A DNA stretch of 64,000 nucleotides from Pseudocercospora fijiensis CIRAD86 (lineage: Eukaryota; Ascomycota; Dothideomycetes; Mycosphaerellales; Mycosphaerellaceae), in assembly GCF_000340215.1 (NCBI RefSeq), contig NW_006921532.1, forward strand, positions 6,414,550 through 6,478,549, given 5' to 3'. This document shows, piece by piece, positions 12,001-23,789 of this stretch. The translations under genes were made by a program, and so were the position numbers. The notes under the pieces were generated by a model. It worked only from the letters and a program-made list of their open reading frames with translations. It did not search any database and was not told the DNA's origin. How positions within the stretch are numbered: position 1 is the stretch's first letter; each line of letters begins with the position of its first letter.

Positions 12001-13830
12001 CTTAATGTTTTGCGAAAGATTCTTGCACGGTATTCTATACCGAATTTAGGCCGAATAGAGAGTCTGCCGAAGTTGCGAAGAAAGGCGTTACGAAGCGTCT
12101 ATACTCTTAGATAAGCGAGTCCGGGGATATTATAGTCTATAACTCTAGGAAACGGTCGACTAGCGACCGGGCTCCTCGTCTATAGATTTGCGTCGAGAGT
12201 TATCTTATATACTAAGTAGCGGTTAGTCTATCTATATAGTATACAATATATAGTGCTAACGTAGGTAAAGGTCTTCGAGCACGTCCGATTAAATTACCTC
12301 GATAACGCTCGTAGCTCCTTAGTTCTAATCTACTCGAGGTATAAAGGAGTAACTTAAAGGCAAATCCGAATACTAGAAAAATGCTATCGAATGTGCTGCT
12401 ATAGCTCGAATACGCCGTTCTAATAGCAGTCTTTCGATCGCGTATATATAAGATATCTTCTCGCGAGTAATATTATTTCGGACTCTACCCTACGAAAGTT
12501 AACGTTCGGCGTAACCGATCTCGTATTATTCGGCAAACAGTAACGTAAGGGAGATCTAATAAAGATGTATATAAAGGTCGGATTCTTTCTATCTAAGTAA
12601 GAAGGCTAAGGATGTATTTCTAAACGGGAAGTAAAGTAACTAAAGTTAGTCTAACGGTCGATAGGGAAATAGTACGTAGAGAATTTTCCGGGCAGCTCTT
12701 ACGTAGAATTGCACTATACCGTCGTTAGGAGTCTTTACCTTACTTACTTAGCAGACCTGCCTATTAAGTTCTTTAAAAGCCCTACGGCATTTATACCCGA
12801 AATTGCTTTTACGGCTACGCACCCTAAACGCAAGTTACTTGTAATAGTCTACGATAACGGCAATAATATCGAGACAATCGAGGAGCTTTATAAAGCAGTT
12901 AATAGCGCTCCCGCTAGCTAATTCCGATGCTATCCTAGTTCGTAGGAGTAGAATACCTTCTATAAAAAGAATAGAGACATCGAGATTCTAGACTAGATTG
13001 CTGCCGAGGAAGGGGAGTATCGGCCTAAAACGTGCTTTAGCCTACGTTGTATTCTGTAGCTAGATCAGCGTTCCGTAATTAAAAGAACATAGAGTGCCTA
13101 TAGTAGTTACGTCGAGTTAGACCCTACTATAGAGACGAAAGCGCAGAAATTAACGTGTTATAGTGCAAACTTACTACTAGGCCGTAAGCGTTATTTCTAT
13201 TAAGAGTACGTAGACGCATTAGAAGAACTTAGAGAGCTACGTGTCCTAGTATTAACCGAAGCCGATACTTTTACCCTAAGAGGTCGTCGACCTATAGTCT
13301 AAGATATTATTCTAACAAGAAATAAAGAAGGCTTAGACAAGATGTTTGCCTATAAGTTTAAAGACAAGACCTTATCGGGGAATAGTACGCATAGAGCGGG
13401 TATAAACCTCTACCGGGTAGGGATTACGCCGGAGCTAGTACGGTAGTACGCTCTTAAGATATATTAGAAGTTACGTAAGCAATCTTGTTAGAAGGAATCC
13501 TTCGAGTCTCTAGAGATCGGCGGGCGGCTTAATATCGGTATCGGACCTTTAGAGCGTAGATATCCCCTCTTTGTAAATAAGATTACTCGCGAAATGTACG
13601 CCGATTATTTCAATCTTATTAAGGGATACGCGCTATTAGGCGCGGCGTACGAAATAGCTTTAGCGAAGGCCTATAGAGAAGTACTACTCAAGGAGACAGC
13701 GAGTAAGTAGACGGCTATTTATATAGGCTTTATACCTATAGGGTTAGCCGTAGTAACGTTGCGTAGTAGTAGCAGTCCTCGCGACGTTAGTAGAAATACC
13801 GCTTCTAAAGTAGGCGGATAGCTTACCGCT
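12001..13830 (+). pseudogene. RIP-degenerate reading frame, unknown protein
   Basis: On the plus strand, coding frames can be followed from about 12,001 to 13,830, with a likely frame change near 12,600. Codons for Gln and Trp appear as TAG/TAA. The stretch 12,709-12,921 is still open (70 codons). The best-preserved part, about 13,150-13,730, encodes charged, Leu-rich sequence including VDALEELRELRVLVLTEAD and NKITREMYADYFNLIKGYA. I do not recognise a family and see no transposase, helicase or polymerase signature. Its end lies about 300 bp from the 3' end of the LINE at 14.13 kb, but its orientation and mutation pattern differ from that element. Confidence 0.5.
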
Positions 13831-14849
13831 TGTATAGAAAGGGGAAGTTCGCCGGAGCGTAGGCTATACGTATATAACACCTCGGATTATATACGTTATA
13901 TAGGACAGCAGTATACGGCTACTTTAGATAAATGTGCCGATATTATCGCCCGTTCGGATTAATCGAAACTCGATCTCTTTAATCAAAAACGCCTTATTCG
14001 TCTGCTTTCTTTAATCGCTATAGATTGTTGCCGCCGTATCGTTAGGCTACTACTTTAGTCAGAATAGCAAGTGTTGTAGACTACTATCGCGTATAAAGAC
14101 TAGCAGCTATGCCTGTTGTAACTACTAATCGTACGGTTTTAGAATTCCGAAATTTTTGATTTCTTAGGGCCTAGATTTGCTAAATCCTACAGATCGAAGT
14201 TTAGAAATGTTCTGCTAGCACAGAACAGTACTAACAGAATATTTACTAAGTGTACAAAATACTAGCCCACTACCTATACAAAATATAAATTATTATAAGT
14301 TTTAGAATTCAACTATTATTCGGCCTAAAAAATTTCAATCTAAACCTAGCATTTCTAAACTAATAGTATATACTACCGATTTCTAAACTAAGTACTCCCG
14401 AATACCTACCTAAATTGGTAGTATAGTAAGTATCTAGCTAAGCTTAGGCTATCTATATAGATAGATAGATATTTCATTTGCCTATTGTAGTGCCTTTCGG
14501 CCTATGCAGGTCTGTTTCTATGTATTGTTTTAGGTAGGAAACTAACTTGGTTAGTAAAAACCTCCCTCCTATCCTATTTATAAGTGTTGATCTTCCTCGT
14601 TTCCTTGTTTTCCTTCCTCTAGGGTATACTAGTGTTATAGTTGTTACCCTCTAACTACCTTGCCTACTACCCTACCCTTCTTTCCCCCTCTTCTTCCCTC
14701 CTTCTTATCTACTCCTTAGTTTCCCTTGCTAGTACGAATTATTGTACAAATCCCTGTTTAATAATCTACTTTACTATCCTCTTTAGGTCTTCTTTACTCT
14801 AGATTAGCTTGTCGTATTCCCTTTCTATTGCTTTTAGTCTTTAATCGCT

Positions 14850-17800
14850 TCTACCTTCTAACTATTAAGGGCAGACTAGCAGTATATACTTAGGGTTCTA
14901 AGATTAGTAGCTATATTAGCAAGCTCTACTTTCAATTCCTAGGACGTTTCTTCTAAACAGATAAGATCTGAGTCTAATGTATTCAGATCTAATTTGGATA
15001 GCTAGGCTTGCCTCGGCCCTGTTTAGGTCCTTATAGAGCTAGTAGTTGTATTAACTAAATTTGATTAGTGCCTTTGGGGTTCCTAATCTAACTTGTGTTT
15101 TGTTCTATTCCTGCTCCTATAGGTATCTAGCAATTGATTCTACTAGGCTTTGTTTCTCTCCCTTTAGCTTGTCTTCCTTCGGCCTTATATTTAGTCCCTA
15201 AAGCTCTTTCTCTAGCATTTCTCTTATTAAGACTCTATATTGCTCTAGGTCTTTAACTTTCTAGGGAGTTATTTATAGTCTGTCTCGCCTCCTAGTCCTA
15301 ATATATTAGGCTTTTATCTTGTCTAGTGCCTTTTAAATAGTCTATTAGGCTAGGTATTCTATTGTCTTTGCTGTATATTAGTGTCTTAGTCCCTTAAAGT
15401 ATTGTTTAACTAGTAGGATCCCTAATTCCATTTCTACTACCCTTATTAGTATAGTTTTGTATACTCCTAGGATTTTCTTTAGGCTTTAGGTTTAGGACCT
15501 GCTAACTAGTTGCTTAATCCTCTTTAGTGTTTTCTCTTAGGCTGTCTATATCTGTACTCTATATAGCATTGCTAGCTTGATAATTGCTTTGTACATAACT
15601 TTGGCTTTCTCGAATATAGCCCCCTATATAGAGGCTGTAAGCCTATTAATAGATTGCATATTAGCATCTACCCTCTGCTTTGCCTTCTTTACTTATAGTC
15701 CCTAATTCAGTTTTGGATCTAGCTAGATCCCTAGTACCCTAAGCTCTGCTAATAGTTGGGTTTCAAAGCTTTAGATAGTAATTATTGCTTTATATTATAG
15801 GTTGATTTAGCCTTGCTAAAGTAGATAAGCTAGTACTTTTCTAAGGCGAATTTTGCTCTATACCTCCCTTACTATTTTTTATACTCTTAGTACTTCTCTT
15901 CTAGGATCTTGCAGTTAGTTTCTGTTGTCTTAGACTAGGCTAGGATGTTTATATTATCTACAAACCCTAATGCTAATATATTTTTTAATTCTAGGAGTAG
16001 GAGTAGGTCTGCTATAAAGATAAGGAAGAGGATTAGGGAGAGTGTTAATCCTTAGGGGATTCCCTTTTTAGTTAGCATTAGGTCTAATTTGAATTTGCCT
16101 AGAATAAGCTATATTGATCTTTCCTATAGGAAGGACTAGATAAATTGGACTATCCAGTTTGGTATAGCTTTCTATTTAAGTATATATAGGAGCCTTTTAT
16201 AGGAGACATTGTTAAAGGCTCCTAAGATATTAAGGGAGAGGAGGGTTGCTACCTAGTTTTAACTATAGTGCTAGATATGCTTGATCTATTCTATAATTAG
16301 TTCTATAGCTGTTAGTGTTAACCTCTTCTTTCTTCCTCCTATCTAGCCTTTAGGAAGGATATTCCTTTCCTTAGTAAAGGTTATTAGCCTTTTAGCGACA
16401 ATTTTTTCTAGTACCTTACCTATTATGTTAAGTAGGGCTATTAGTCTATAGGCCTTAAGCTGTATATAGTCTTCCTTCTAGGGCTTCCTTAGCACTACTA
16501 TTAGGGACTTCCTAAATAGTCTTAGGTAGTGTCCTAGTGCTAGGCTTTATAAAAAGATATTAGCTAGTGCTAGGGCTAGCCCCTTCCTATATACTTTTAG
16601 GAGTTTGTTATAGATCTTGTCTTCTCCTAGTGCCTTATTGCCTAGAATTTTCTTTAGGATCCTTTTAATAGTTTCGGGTTTAACCTAAGTGTCTCTTAGT
16701 ATGCCTAGTAGTAGAGTCTCTTATTCTTTCTCCTTTATATCCGATAGGTCTGCTTATACTTCTCTATAGAAGAAGTAGTAGCCTAGGGCTCTTGCTTTCC
16801 CTTCTATTATAGTCTATATTTGTCCTTATTAGTCTATAATGTCCGGGAATTGTAGTAGCATATCCTTGTCCTATTTAGGTCTCCTTGCCTATTTAGCTAT
16901 CCTCTATATCTCCTCTAGTTTCTTTATAATTATTCCTATTATAGATCTCTATTCTTGTATCTTGTCTTTCTTAATCTAGATCTTCTTTTCCTAGCAGGCT
17001 TTATTGTAGTTGTCCTATGCTTCCTAGGTATAGGTTTATATCTACTATCTCCTAGCCTTCCTTGCTGCTTTAACCTTCCTTATATACTTACTAGTCTAGT
17101 ATAGTTGCTAGTATAGTAAATGTTTCTTTGCTAGGGTATGCTTTCTAGCTACCTGTTTTAGGAGTCCTATTAGTTCTTCTACTGTCTTGTTAATGTCCTC
17201 TAGCCTTAGTAGGTGCTTTGTTAAGAGTTCCTCTAGTTTTAGGTCCCTTTCTAGTTCCTCCCTAATCCTGCCCTATTAGGCACCTTTCTAGTTAAGCTTC
17301 TCCTCTAGTTCCCTTTCCTAATTAGCTTAGACATTTAGCTTAATCTATACCGGGAAGTGGTCTAATAATTCTTCTAGTTCCTAGTTGACCCTGCATCTTA
17401 TAATCCTATTCCTAATCTAATATAATACAAAGCATAGGTCTAGTGTGCTACTGCTTCCTCTTGCCTCCTAAGTAATTAGTCCCTTTAGGGTAACAATTTC
17501 TATTCCTTCCCTCTCTAATATATCAATTAGTCTTCCTACTAGGAAGTAGTAAGCTAGGGTAAAGTCTAAGCCCTAGAGGGGGTAGTAGAGGTTGAAATCC
17601 CTAAGTAGGATTTAGTAGGTGTTCCCCTAGATAACTCTAGGTAGTCTTTCTAGGGTTTTTAGTTAGGTACTGCTTCTTAAGTCTAGCAGTAGGTTGTATA
17701 TATAGTAGACTTAGAGTATACCTTAGGATGTCTCTACTTAAACTAATATTAGGTCCCTATCCTCCTATAGTATAGCCTGCTAGGTTTCTATATCTATCTC

Positions 17801-18060
17801 CTTACTAATATAGATATATATCCTTAGGGCTCCCTAGTTGTAGATAATTAGGTAGTATCTTGGGTCTTTAACTGTTACTAGTCTCTTTGTATATAGGTTG
17901 AGCTAGGGCTCTTAGATTGCAATAATGTAATATTCTTTTAGGTTTAGTGCTTAAAGGAAGCTCCTCTATACCTTGTCTTTGCTCTTATTAATATTGTACT
18001 ATATAATGTTTAGTAATGTTGCAATGTTTATTAGGTTTTATCTATATCATTTCCCTATAA
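14850..18060 (-). pseudogene. LINE ORF2: endonuclease-reverse transcriptase, degenerate
   Basis: The minus strand near 18,020-17,300 encodes an apurinic-type endonuclease: an N-terminal NINKSKDK segment, an EPW motif, and DFNL followed by a Tyr pair (His in relatives) near 17,600. The reverse transcriptase core is near 16,080-15,930, with GIPQG (family GIPQGSPLSP) and GFVDN where active elements have FVDD, so the second catalytic Asp is changed to Asn by G-to-A. The C-terminal part near 14,990-14,860 has a Cys-x-Cys...CP cluster typical of Tad1-like elements. Stops are TAG/TAA of RIP type. The protein would nick DNA and prime reverse transcription; here it is dead. Confidence 0.85.
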
Positions 18061-18249
18061 GTTTTCCTTTAGTCTTCCCTTACTTTAGACTAATATTTGA
18101 CTAAGCTTTGTCTGCCCTGCTTCCTTTCCTGCAATATTAAGATATCTTAGTCTCCCTAGTTGCTAGTGACTCTCTTATGCTAGTAAGGCCCTAAATATGA
18201 ACCTATTATCTTACCTAGACCTCTTTTATAGCACTTAGCTAGGTTGCTT

Positions 18250-19330
18250 CTATACCTAGCTGCCCTAGCTTATTATGTATCTTTTTAGTGTATTGATTCT
18301 AGCTTCCTTCGCTTTCCTAGCTGCCTATATTCTTACTAGGCATTCCTTCGCCTAAGAGGGGTGTCTTTTAGTGTAGTATACACATCTTACTTCTCCCTTA
18401 TATGCTTTACATTCTTTAACCTAGTGCTCCCCTATATAATAGGAGCAGGTATTAGTTGTCTTTATGCATTTAGCTACTAAGTGTCTATAGTGTTGACATT
18501 TGAAGCACTGTATTATCCTATAGTTGCTTCTATGTATCTCTGTTTCTAATCTTTTAAAGTCCTAGAACAACCCCTAGTCTAGTACTATATTAGCCTGCTC
18601 TATACTCCCTACCTAGATAATTAGGGAAGACTGCTTCTTAGTCTCTTCGATTTTCCTTTTAATCTATACCACTTTTGTAATCTTTAGGCCTAGGCATGTA
18701 GCTTAGTTTTGTCTCTATAGGCTCTTAATATCCTATTCTTCCTTAAAGCTTCTTATTATACTATAGGCTATAATTATAAATTGCTGTTAGGAGACCTTTG
18801 CTGTTTTCCCTATCTTAGTTGTCTATTCTTTTTATATTTCTAGCTTCTTTTTGTCTTGCTCTTATACTATAAACAGCTTAATTACCCCTTTACCTTCGTT
18901 CCTAGCCCTAATTACCTCTTTAACTACAATTCTTTCTACAATCTCTTTCCCTATAAGTCCTTAGATTTCCTTTTGCTCCTATAGGTCCGTAATATAGACT
19001 CGAACTACTATCCTCGGGGGTTTTAGCGCCTCCTAACTAGCTACTACTGCCTAGGTGCGGTAGTTTAGGCTTGTCTCCTATTATTTCTTCGTAATCTTTA
19101 CTACGACTATATCAGCTACCTTTATGATTACGTAGCTTGCCTAGTTATAGATTGCTTTTAGTCCTCTAAGGAGTTCTAAAATCATTATCCTATATGCCCT
19201 CTTAGGGGTTCTTCTATTTTCTGCCTTTAGCACCTCCTCTACCCTAGTATATAGTGCTTTCCATTCGTCCTCCCTTCCTTCTTAACTGTCTTCCCTTCGT
19301 CTCTGATTGTTCGCTACTATCGCGCCGATT
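18250..19330 (-). pseudogene. LINE ORF1 (gag-like, CCHC zinc knuckles), degenerate
   Basis: The minus strand around 18,370-18,510 encodes a CFKCQHYRHLVAKC knuckle (CX2CX4HX4C; all four ligands kept) followed by a second Cys cluster. Upstream (to about 19,330) the frame is rich in Lys, Glu and Val, as in the N-terminal part of LINE gag proteins. In the family this protein binds element RNA and packages it. The frame is interrupted by TAG codons, some clearly from TGG. It would be read before the endonuclease/RT frame. Confidence 0.75.
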
Positions 19331-19390
19331 TGCTGTCTCGTTTTAGGCTATCTATATAATAACTAAAGTCTTTAGTTTCTATACTACGAA

Positions 19391-22100
19391 GGTAGTTTTA
19401 AAGTAAGAAATATAGTATAATATAACATTTTAATTAACTTTAATTTAATATTCAACTCGATTAAGACTCTTAGCTAATTAATTCCTAGTTAGTTCTAGCG
19501 GAATACCTTAGAAAGGCCTAGCGTAATATATCTAGATTAGTAGCAAGCTACTAACTTATAGTACCTACTTAATTAGATTTTGTTTAAAATTTAATTAAAC
19601 AAACGTTCTAAACTTTAAGTTTCTTTAAACTTAAAGTTAGTATAGTATTCTAGGATAATACTTAGACTATCCTTAAGAACTAAAACTAATATTTTCCTTT
19701 AGGGACTTTATAGAATATAGGATCTGTACTAGAGCTACGCTTAGTTAGCGCTAAATTCTAATATAGGATAGTATAGCCTAAGGCTACCTCCTTAGAATTT
19801 AATTAGGTTAGCTCTTCTTAGTAGCTAAATTTGCTCTTCTAGAAGCTTAGTATACTACTTAGTATATATACTATTCTATAGTAACGGCAAATCTATATAG
19901 AGATAGTAGTTAGCTTATTTTCTAGCAGAGAGTCTATACTATATACTACTTATATACTAAAGAACGGAAACTAATACTACTACTAGTAGTAGTAATAGTA
20001 TAGGTTACCGAGGCTAATATAGCCTATAGCAATATAGGCAGCTATATTTAGCAAGATAGGATAACAAACTTATCGCTTAGGCTAGTAACTAGAGCCCTAT
20101 AATATAGGCACTATAGAAGTGTAATATAAATAGTATACTATACGAGGTTAATAATCTATCTACTCTATAGAAAGAGGCCTCTTTTATAGGCTTAGCGCCT
20201 AGCCTATAGGTATAGGGCCGGTTACTAGCTAATAATACCTTCGTAGGGCTTAAGTTCTAGCTACGCTAGGATACTAGTAGGCTCCTAGTATAAGGAGCAA
20301 TTTAAACTTACTAGTATATTGTCCTATAGGCTACCTAGGCATTTCTCTATAGGGATATATACTAATTTCTTTAAGATAGCTATAGTATTAGTAGATAGCT
20401 AGTTAGAAACTATCGAATTTAGACAAGGGTCGTAGATCTAAACTAACTAGAACTTTATTATACTATTTAATAGCACGCGCTATACCCCGGACCTAACTAG
20501 AAGTTCTAAACTTCTAGAATTCGCTTCCGTAGGTATATTCTATTATAACTTGCGTATACTCTATCCCGGATCCGTACTAAGAGGGTAGCGAGATATTACT
20601 CGATAAGGACCTTCTCTATCGTACTATATATTATCGTTTAGCGACAATAGTAGATACTATTAGAAAGAGTGTCTTATTACGAACGTTCGAATCTAGTCTC
20701 TATCCGGTTTGGTTTATTCCGGGACTCGTAGGCGTCTTGTATTTGTCGAGCTATATAGCGCGACTTATTAAATAGCGTAGTATATAAAAGTATAAGGTAG
20801 GTATCTAAATTTAAAGGAAGATAACGGCTATATTTAGAGGCTTCCGTAGGCGGCAATATACTTTATAGAGGACAGAGAGGTTTAGAAAGAACGATTACGC
20901 TAATATTATATAACTAGTGCTTATATAGCTTAAAGAGCTATACGAGAAGCCTAAGGCGACGAGTAGCAAAATTCTTATCTAGGACGCCTATACTAGGCCT
21001 AATCTAAAACGCGCATAATAAGTTATATCTAAAACGCTAATAGCAATATTAACCCGGACCGCGTTATAAGTATTAGAAAGCACTATTTAGAAACGCTTAT
21101 AGCGAGCACTATTAGAAACGCTTATAGTAAGATAGTCTAAAATATGTCATGGTAGCTACCTAGAAAGCACCGACAAGTCCTACAAGCTAGCCGCTATACT
21201 ATGAAGTGATGTCGGATTTAAGTTGCCTTAGCAGTAGGGGCCCCTAGCGAAGCAGGTCGCCTAGTCAGCCTAGGTCGCCTAGTACGCCTAGTACGCCTAG
21301 TACGCCTAGTACGCCTAGTACGCCCAATACGCCCAGTACGCCTAGTACGCCTAGGTCGCCTACTTAGCCGCATAACGTAACATCTTAGGGACTCCCGCGG
21401 AGGCCGCATACAGTAGAACAATACGTTATACATTAATATACGAACGACGGGACTATACCAAACTACGCGCACGCATATACGGACGATAGCAAGCGAGACA
21501 TATAGAGTCGTAGGACAGATCCGAGTAGTAGGAAGGAACCGGAAAGTAGGGAAGAGCTAGGAGAAACATATTTGCTTAAGAGCGGTTAAACGAGTTCGTA
21601 TACGCGCGCTGCGCTAGTTAGCTAGGAGATAAAGGCGCTACGAGACAGCGGACAAGCAGGATATACGTACTTGCGCTTACGCGTCGGACGCGCTAGACGG
21701 CCGTAGGGCGGAATACTAAGGAAGGGGCTCTCCCTCTAAGGCACCCTTCTTCCTTTCTTCGCAGTTCGTCTTATATAGATAGTAGCTATATTAATTCAGT
21801 GCTCCCTTCAGTTCAGTTTAAAGTTTCGTGCACATTCTCACTGCTTAGCTACTAACCCTTACATTACGAACTGCCTCAAAAAACGCCTCTATTAAGATAG
21901 ATACGCCCGACGAATAGATTCAAAACATAAGATTCGAAATATCTATAGTAAGTAGTTCTTTCCGAGTCGGAACGCTTATAGTAAGTACTACCTATAAGGC
22001 GTATAGTAAGTCTAATCTAAAACGCTTATAGTAATTTTAATCTAAAATACTTATAGGAACTCTATCGGCGGTAGTAACAAGGCGCTTATCGAAGACGCGT
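19391..22100. other. Spacer with repeats and a less-mutated patch
   Basis: I find no readable protein. From 19,391 to 20,980 the sequence is RIP-mutated. From about 21,000 to 22,080 there are dispersed copies of a word like aaacgcttatagtaag, a 9-bp minisatellite (21,264-21,363), and a patch (about 21,130-21,900) where CA and TG dinucleotides are common again. The patch may be a younger insertion or an untranslated end of an element. Confidence 0.6.
21264..21363. repeat. 9-bp minisatellite, about 11 copies
   Basis: The unit cctagtacg (or rotations) is repeated head to tail with small variants such as cctaggtcg, cccaatacg and cccagtacg. Because the unit is a multiple of three, the minus strand reads as an Arg/Thr repeat inside an 84-codon open frame, which I regard as a by-product. 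The array lies in the less RIP-mutated patch. Confidence 0.85.
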
Positions 22101-23077
22101 CGTAGTAGCTTATCGATAGACTATAACTCGACGTCTATCTATCTAGTCTTACTATTATTATTAAATATAATATAAAAGGCCTTACTATACTTTAATTGAT
22201 AGCCGCGCGCCCTATTATAAGCACCCTTCGCCTTATAGAGTATCTTCTAGTACCTGCTATTAGTTATATCCTTATCTTACTAAGTAAGTTATAAGCGCAA
22301 TTCGTTTACTCCGATAGTACCTACTCGAATAAGCCGATTAGACTATTCCTTCTACCGCTTCTTTACTCGCTTAATAATGCTTATAGATTAGTATTTACGC
22401 TTGTATCTTTTACCCTTATAGATAGCCGCGTTAACTAATATATTATAGGCCTCTTCTACTTGCTTTATAGGTAAAGAGGAAAATAGGTTAAACGATAGCA
22501 ATATTAGGATCTATACCCTACGGGGCTAGTTTTAGATAAGACTATCGGAAGTCCTTATAAGCTTATATAGCACTACGAGATGCCTTAATCTTACGAGGGC
22601 TAGTAGTAGTATCGAGGAGCTATTACGGCAATTCGAAAGACGGCGTTCGCTAAGGTAGTAGAGGTAGTAACGATAGTATACCCTAAGCGATTAAGTTTTC
22701 GAGATCCCTAAGGTAGTAGCGACTATTAGCGTACGACTAGCCTTCTAGATCGATAGTAGTAGGCTCCGCGGAACGTCGTTGCTTAACCGATACGATATAC
22801 TCCTACTAAGCTACCTCCGCTATTACTAGCGATTTATTATACCGGGCTTCTTCCTATACTAATTCGCTCTTAATTGCGTACTATTTCTAATTATAGTTAG
22901 TAGCCCTATACTAATCTCGAGTATACTTATAAGGGACCTCCCTATTAACTAGGAATATGCCTATCTTCCGGAATACCGACCTTATATTATATAAAGTAAA
23001 TGTCTTAGCCCGAATAGCTAAGAGTACCTCGAGAAACTTAGGTATTCCGAATTTACTAATACTACGATATATAGTTG
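22100..23077 (-). pseudogene. Pogo/Fot1-type transposase, 3' half (interrupted)
   Basis: This is the C-terminal continuation of the transposase whose N-terminal part lies at 30,211-31,390. The minus strand starting at 23,072 reads directly on from the other half and encodes SISKFGIPKFLEVLL and then FTLYNIRSVFRK.GIF, matching the pogo/Fot1 pattern in which an NI-x2-AF-x2-AG-like segment follows the DDE core. Towards 22,100 the sequence encodes Lys/Arg-rich text, as usual at the end of these proteins. Stops are RIP-type. I could not identify the terminal inverted repeat, so the left limit is uncertain. Confidence 0.75.
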
Positions 23078-23274
23078 TGTTAGGGCTAAAGAGGCTATAC
23101 GTAATTAGTATATAACTAGGCTAAGTAAAGCTAGGGTCTTAGTGCCTTAGGTAGGGCTTAGCGCTTAGCGTTAGGCTAACTAGCCTGCCTTCCCCCTTCT
23201 CTTCCTAGATCTCTATCGAATACTATACTAATCTACTACTACCCTATCGACCTGCTAATATAACCCTTCTTATA
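23078..23274 (+). repeat. 5' LTR of gypsy element
   Basis: It begins tgttagggctaaag and ends in cccttcttata. It aligns along its full 197 bp with 30,014-30,210, without net length change. The 5' copy keeps the TG terminus; the 3' copy reads TA there, a typical RIP change. Confidence 0.95.
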
Positions 23275-23789
23275 TAGTATTCGATCTACCCTTTAAGGGT
23301 AGTAGTTGGATAGTCCTTATTTTAAGCTTTTAGCGGTATAGCTACGAAAACTATCGATTTAACTATATTACGCCCGAAGAACGGGACCTATACGTACTAT
23401 TCTACCTAAAACAACCGTACTAATTATCAATTAAGGCCTTCTATACGGCCTATTACACTAAGTTAATCGTACTAGGCCGATACCTACTAATTCCGCTATA
23501 TCTGCACTATAAGGGGCTACGATATATTATTAGTGTTACCCCTTATTATAATAGCCGGCTTATTACGAAGTAATAACAACCGCGGCGCCGCTAGTAGCGC
23601 TAGCAACGACAACGCTAGTAGCATAGTGCCTACTAAAGTGCCTACCGAAGCGCCTACTAAAGAGCCTACTAGAGGGCCTGCCGAAGAACCTATAGTTCTA
23701 GGTAATAATCCAGAATTGCCTGTTAATAACATTCTTAACAACATTGTTAATCGACGATATAGCTAACTAGCCTTTAGGCTTTAGCCCCT

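Larger units (their letters stand above)
14130..19390 (-). mobile_element. Tad1-like non-LTR retrotransposon (LINE), degenerate
   Basis: The element lies on the minus strand: a gag-like part with CCHC knuckles at the right, then endonuclease, reverse transcriptase and a C-terminal Cys/His part at the left. This order and the motifs match fungal non-LTR elements of the Tad1/I group. Limits are set by composition: CG falls sharply inside and recovers outside about 14,130 and 19,390. I could not identify target-site duplications or a poly(A) tail. Inside, TG is kept on the plus strand while CA is nearly absent, unlike both flanks. About 5.3 kb fits a near-complete element with 5' and 3' untranslated parts. 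Confidence 0.85.

Noticed and set aside
21218..21472. Arg/Thr-rich open frame of 84 codons on the minus strand
   Set aside because: It is a translation of the 9-bp minisatellite; a repeat length divisible by three stays open in any non-stop frame.
23517..23766. Overlapping open frames on both strands rich in Pro/Thr or Leu/Val
   Set aside because: They lie in the gypsy element leader/gag region and translate short in-frame repeats (cctactaaag-like); no independent gene.
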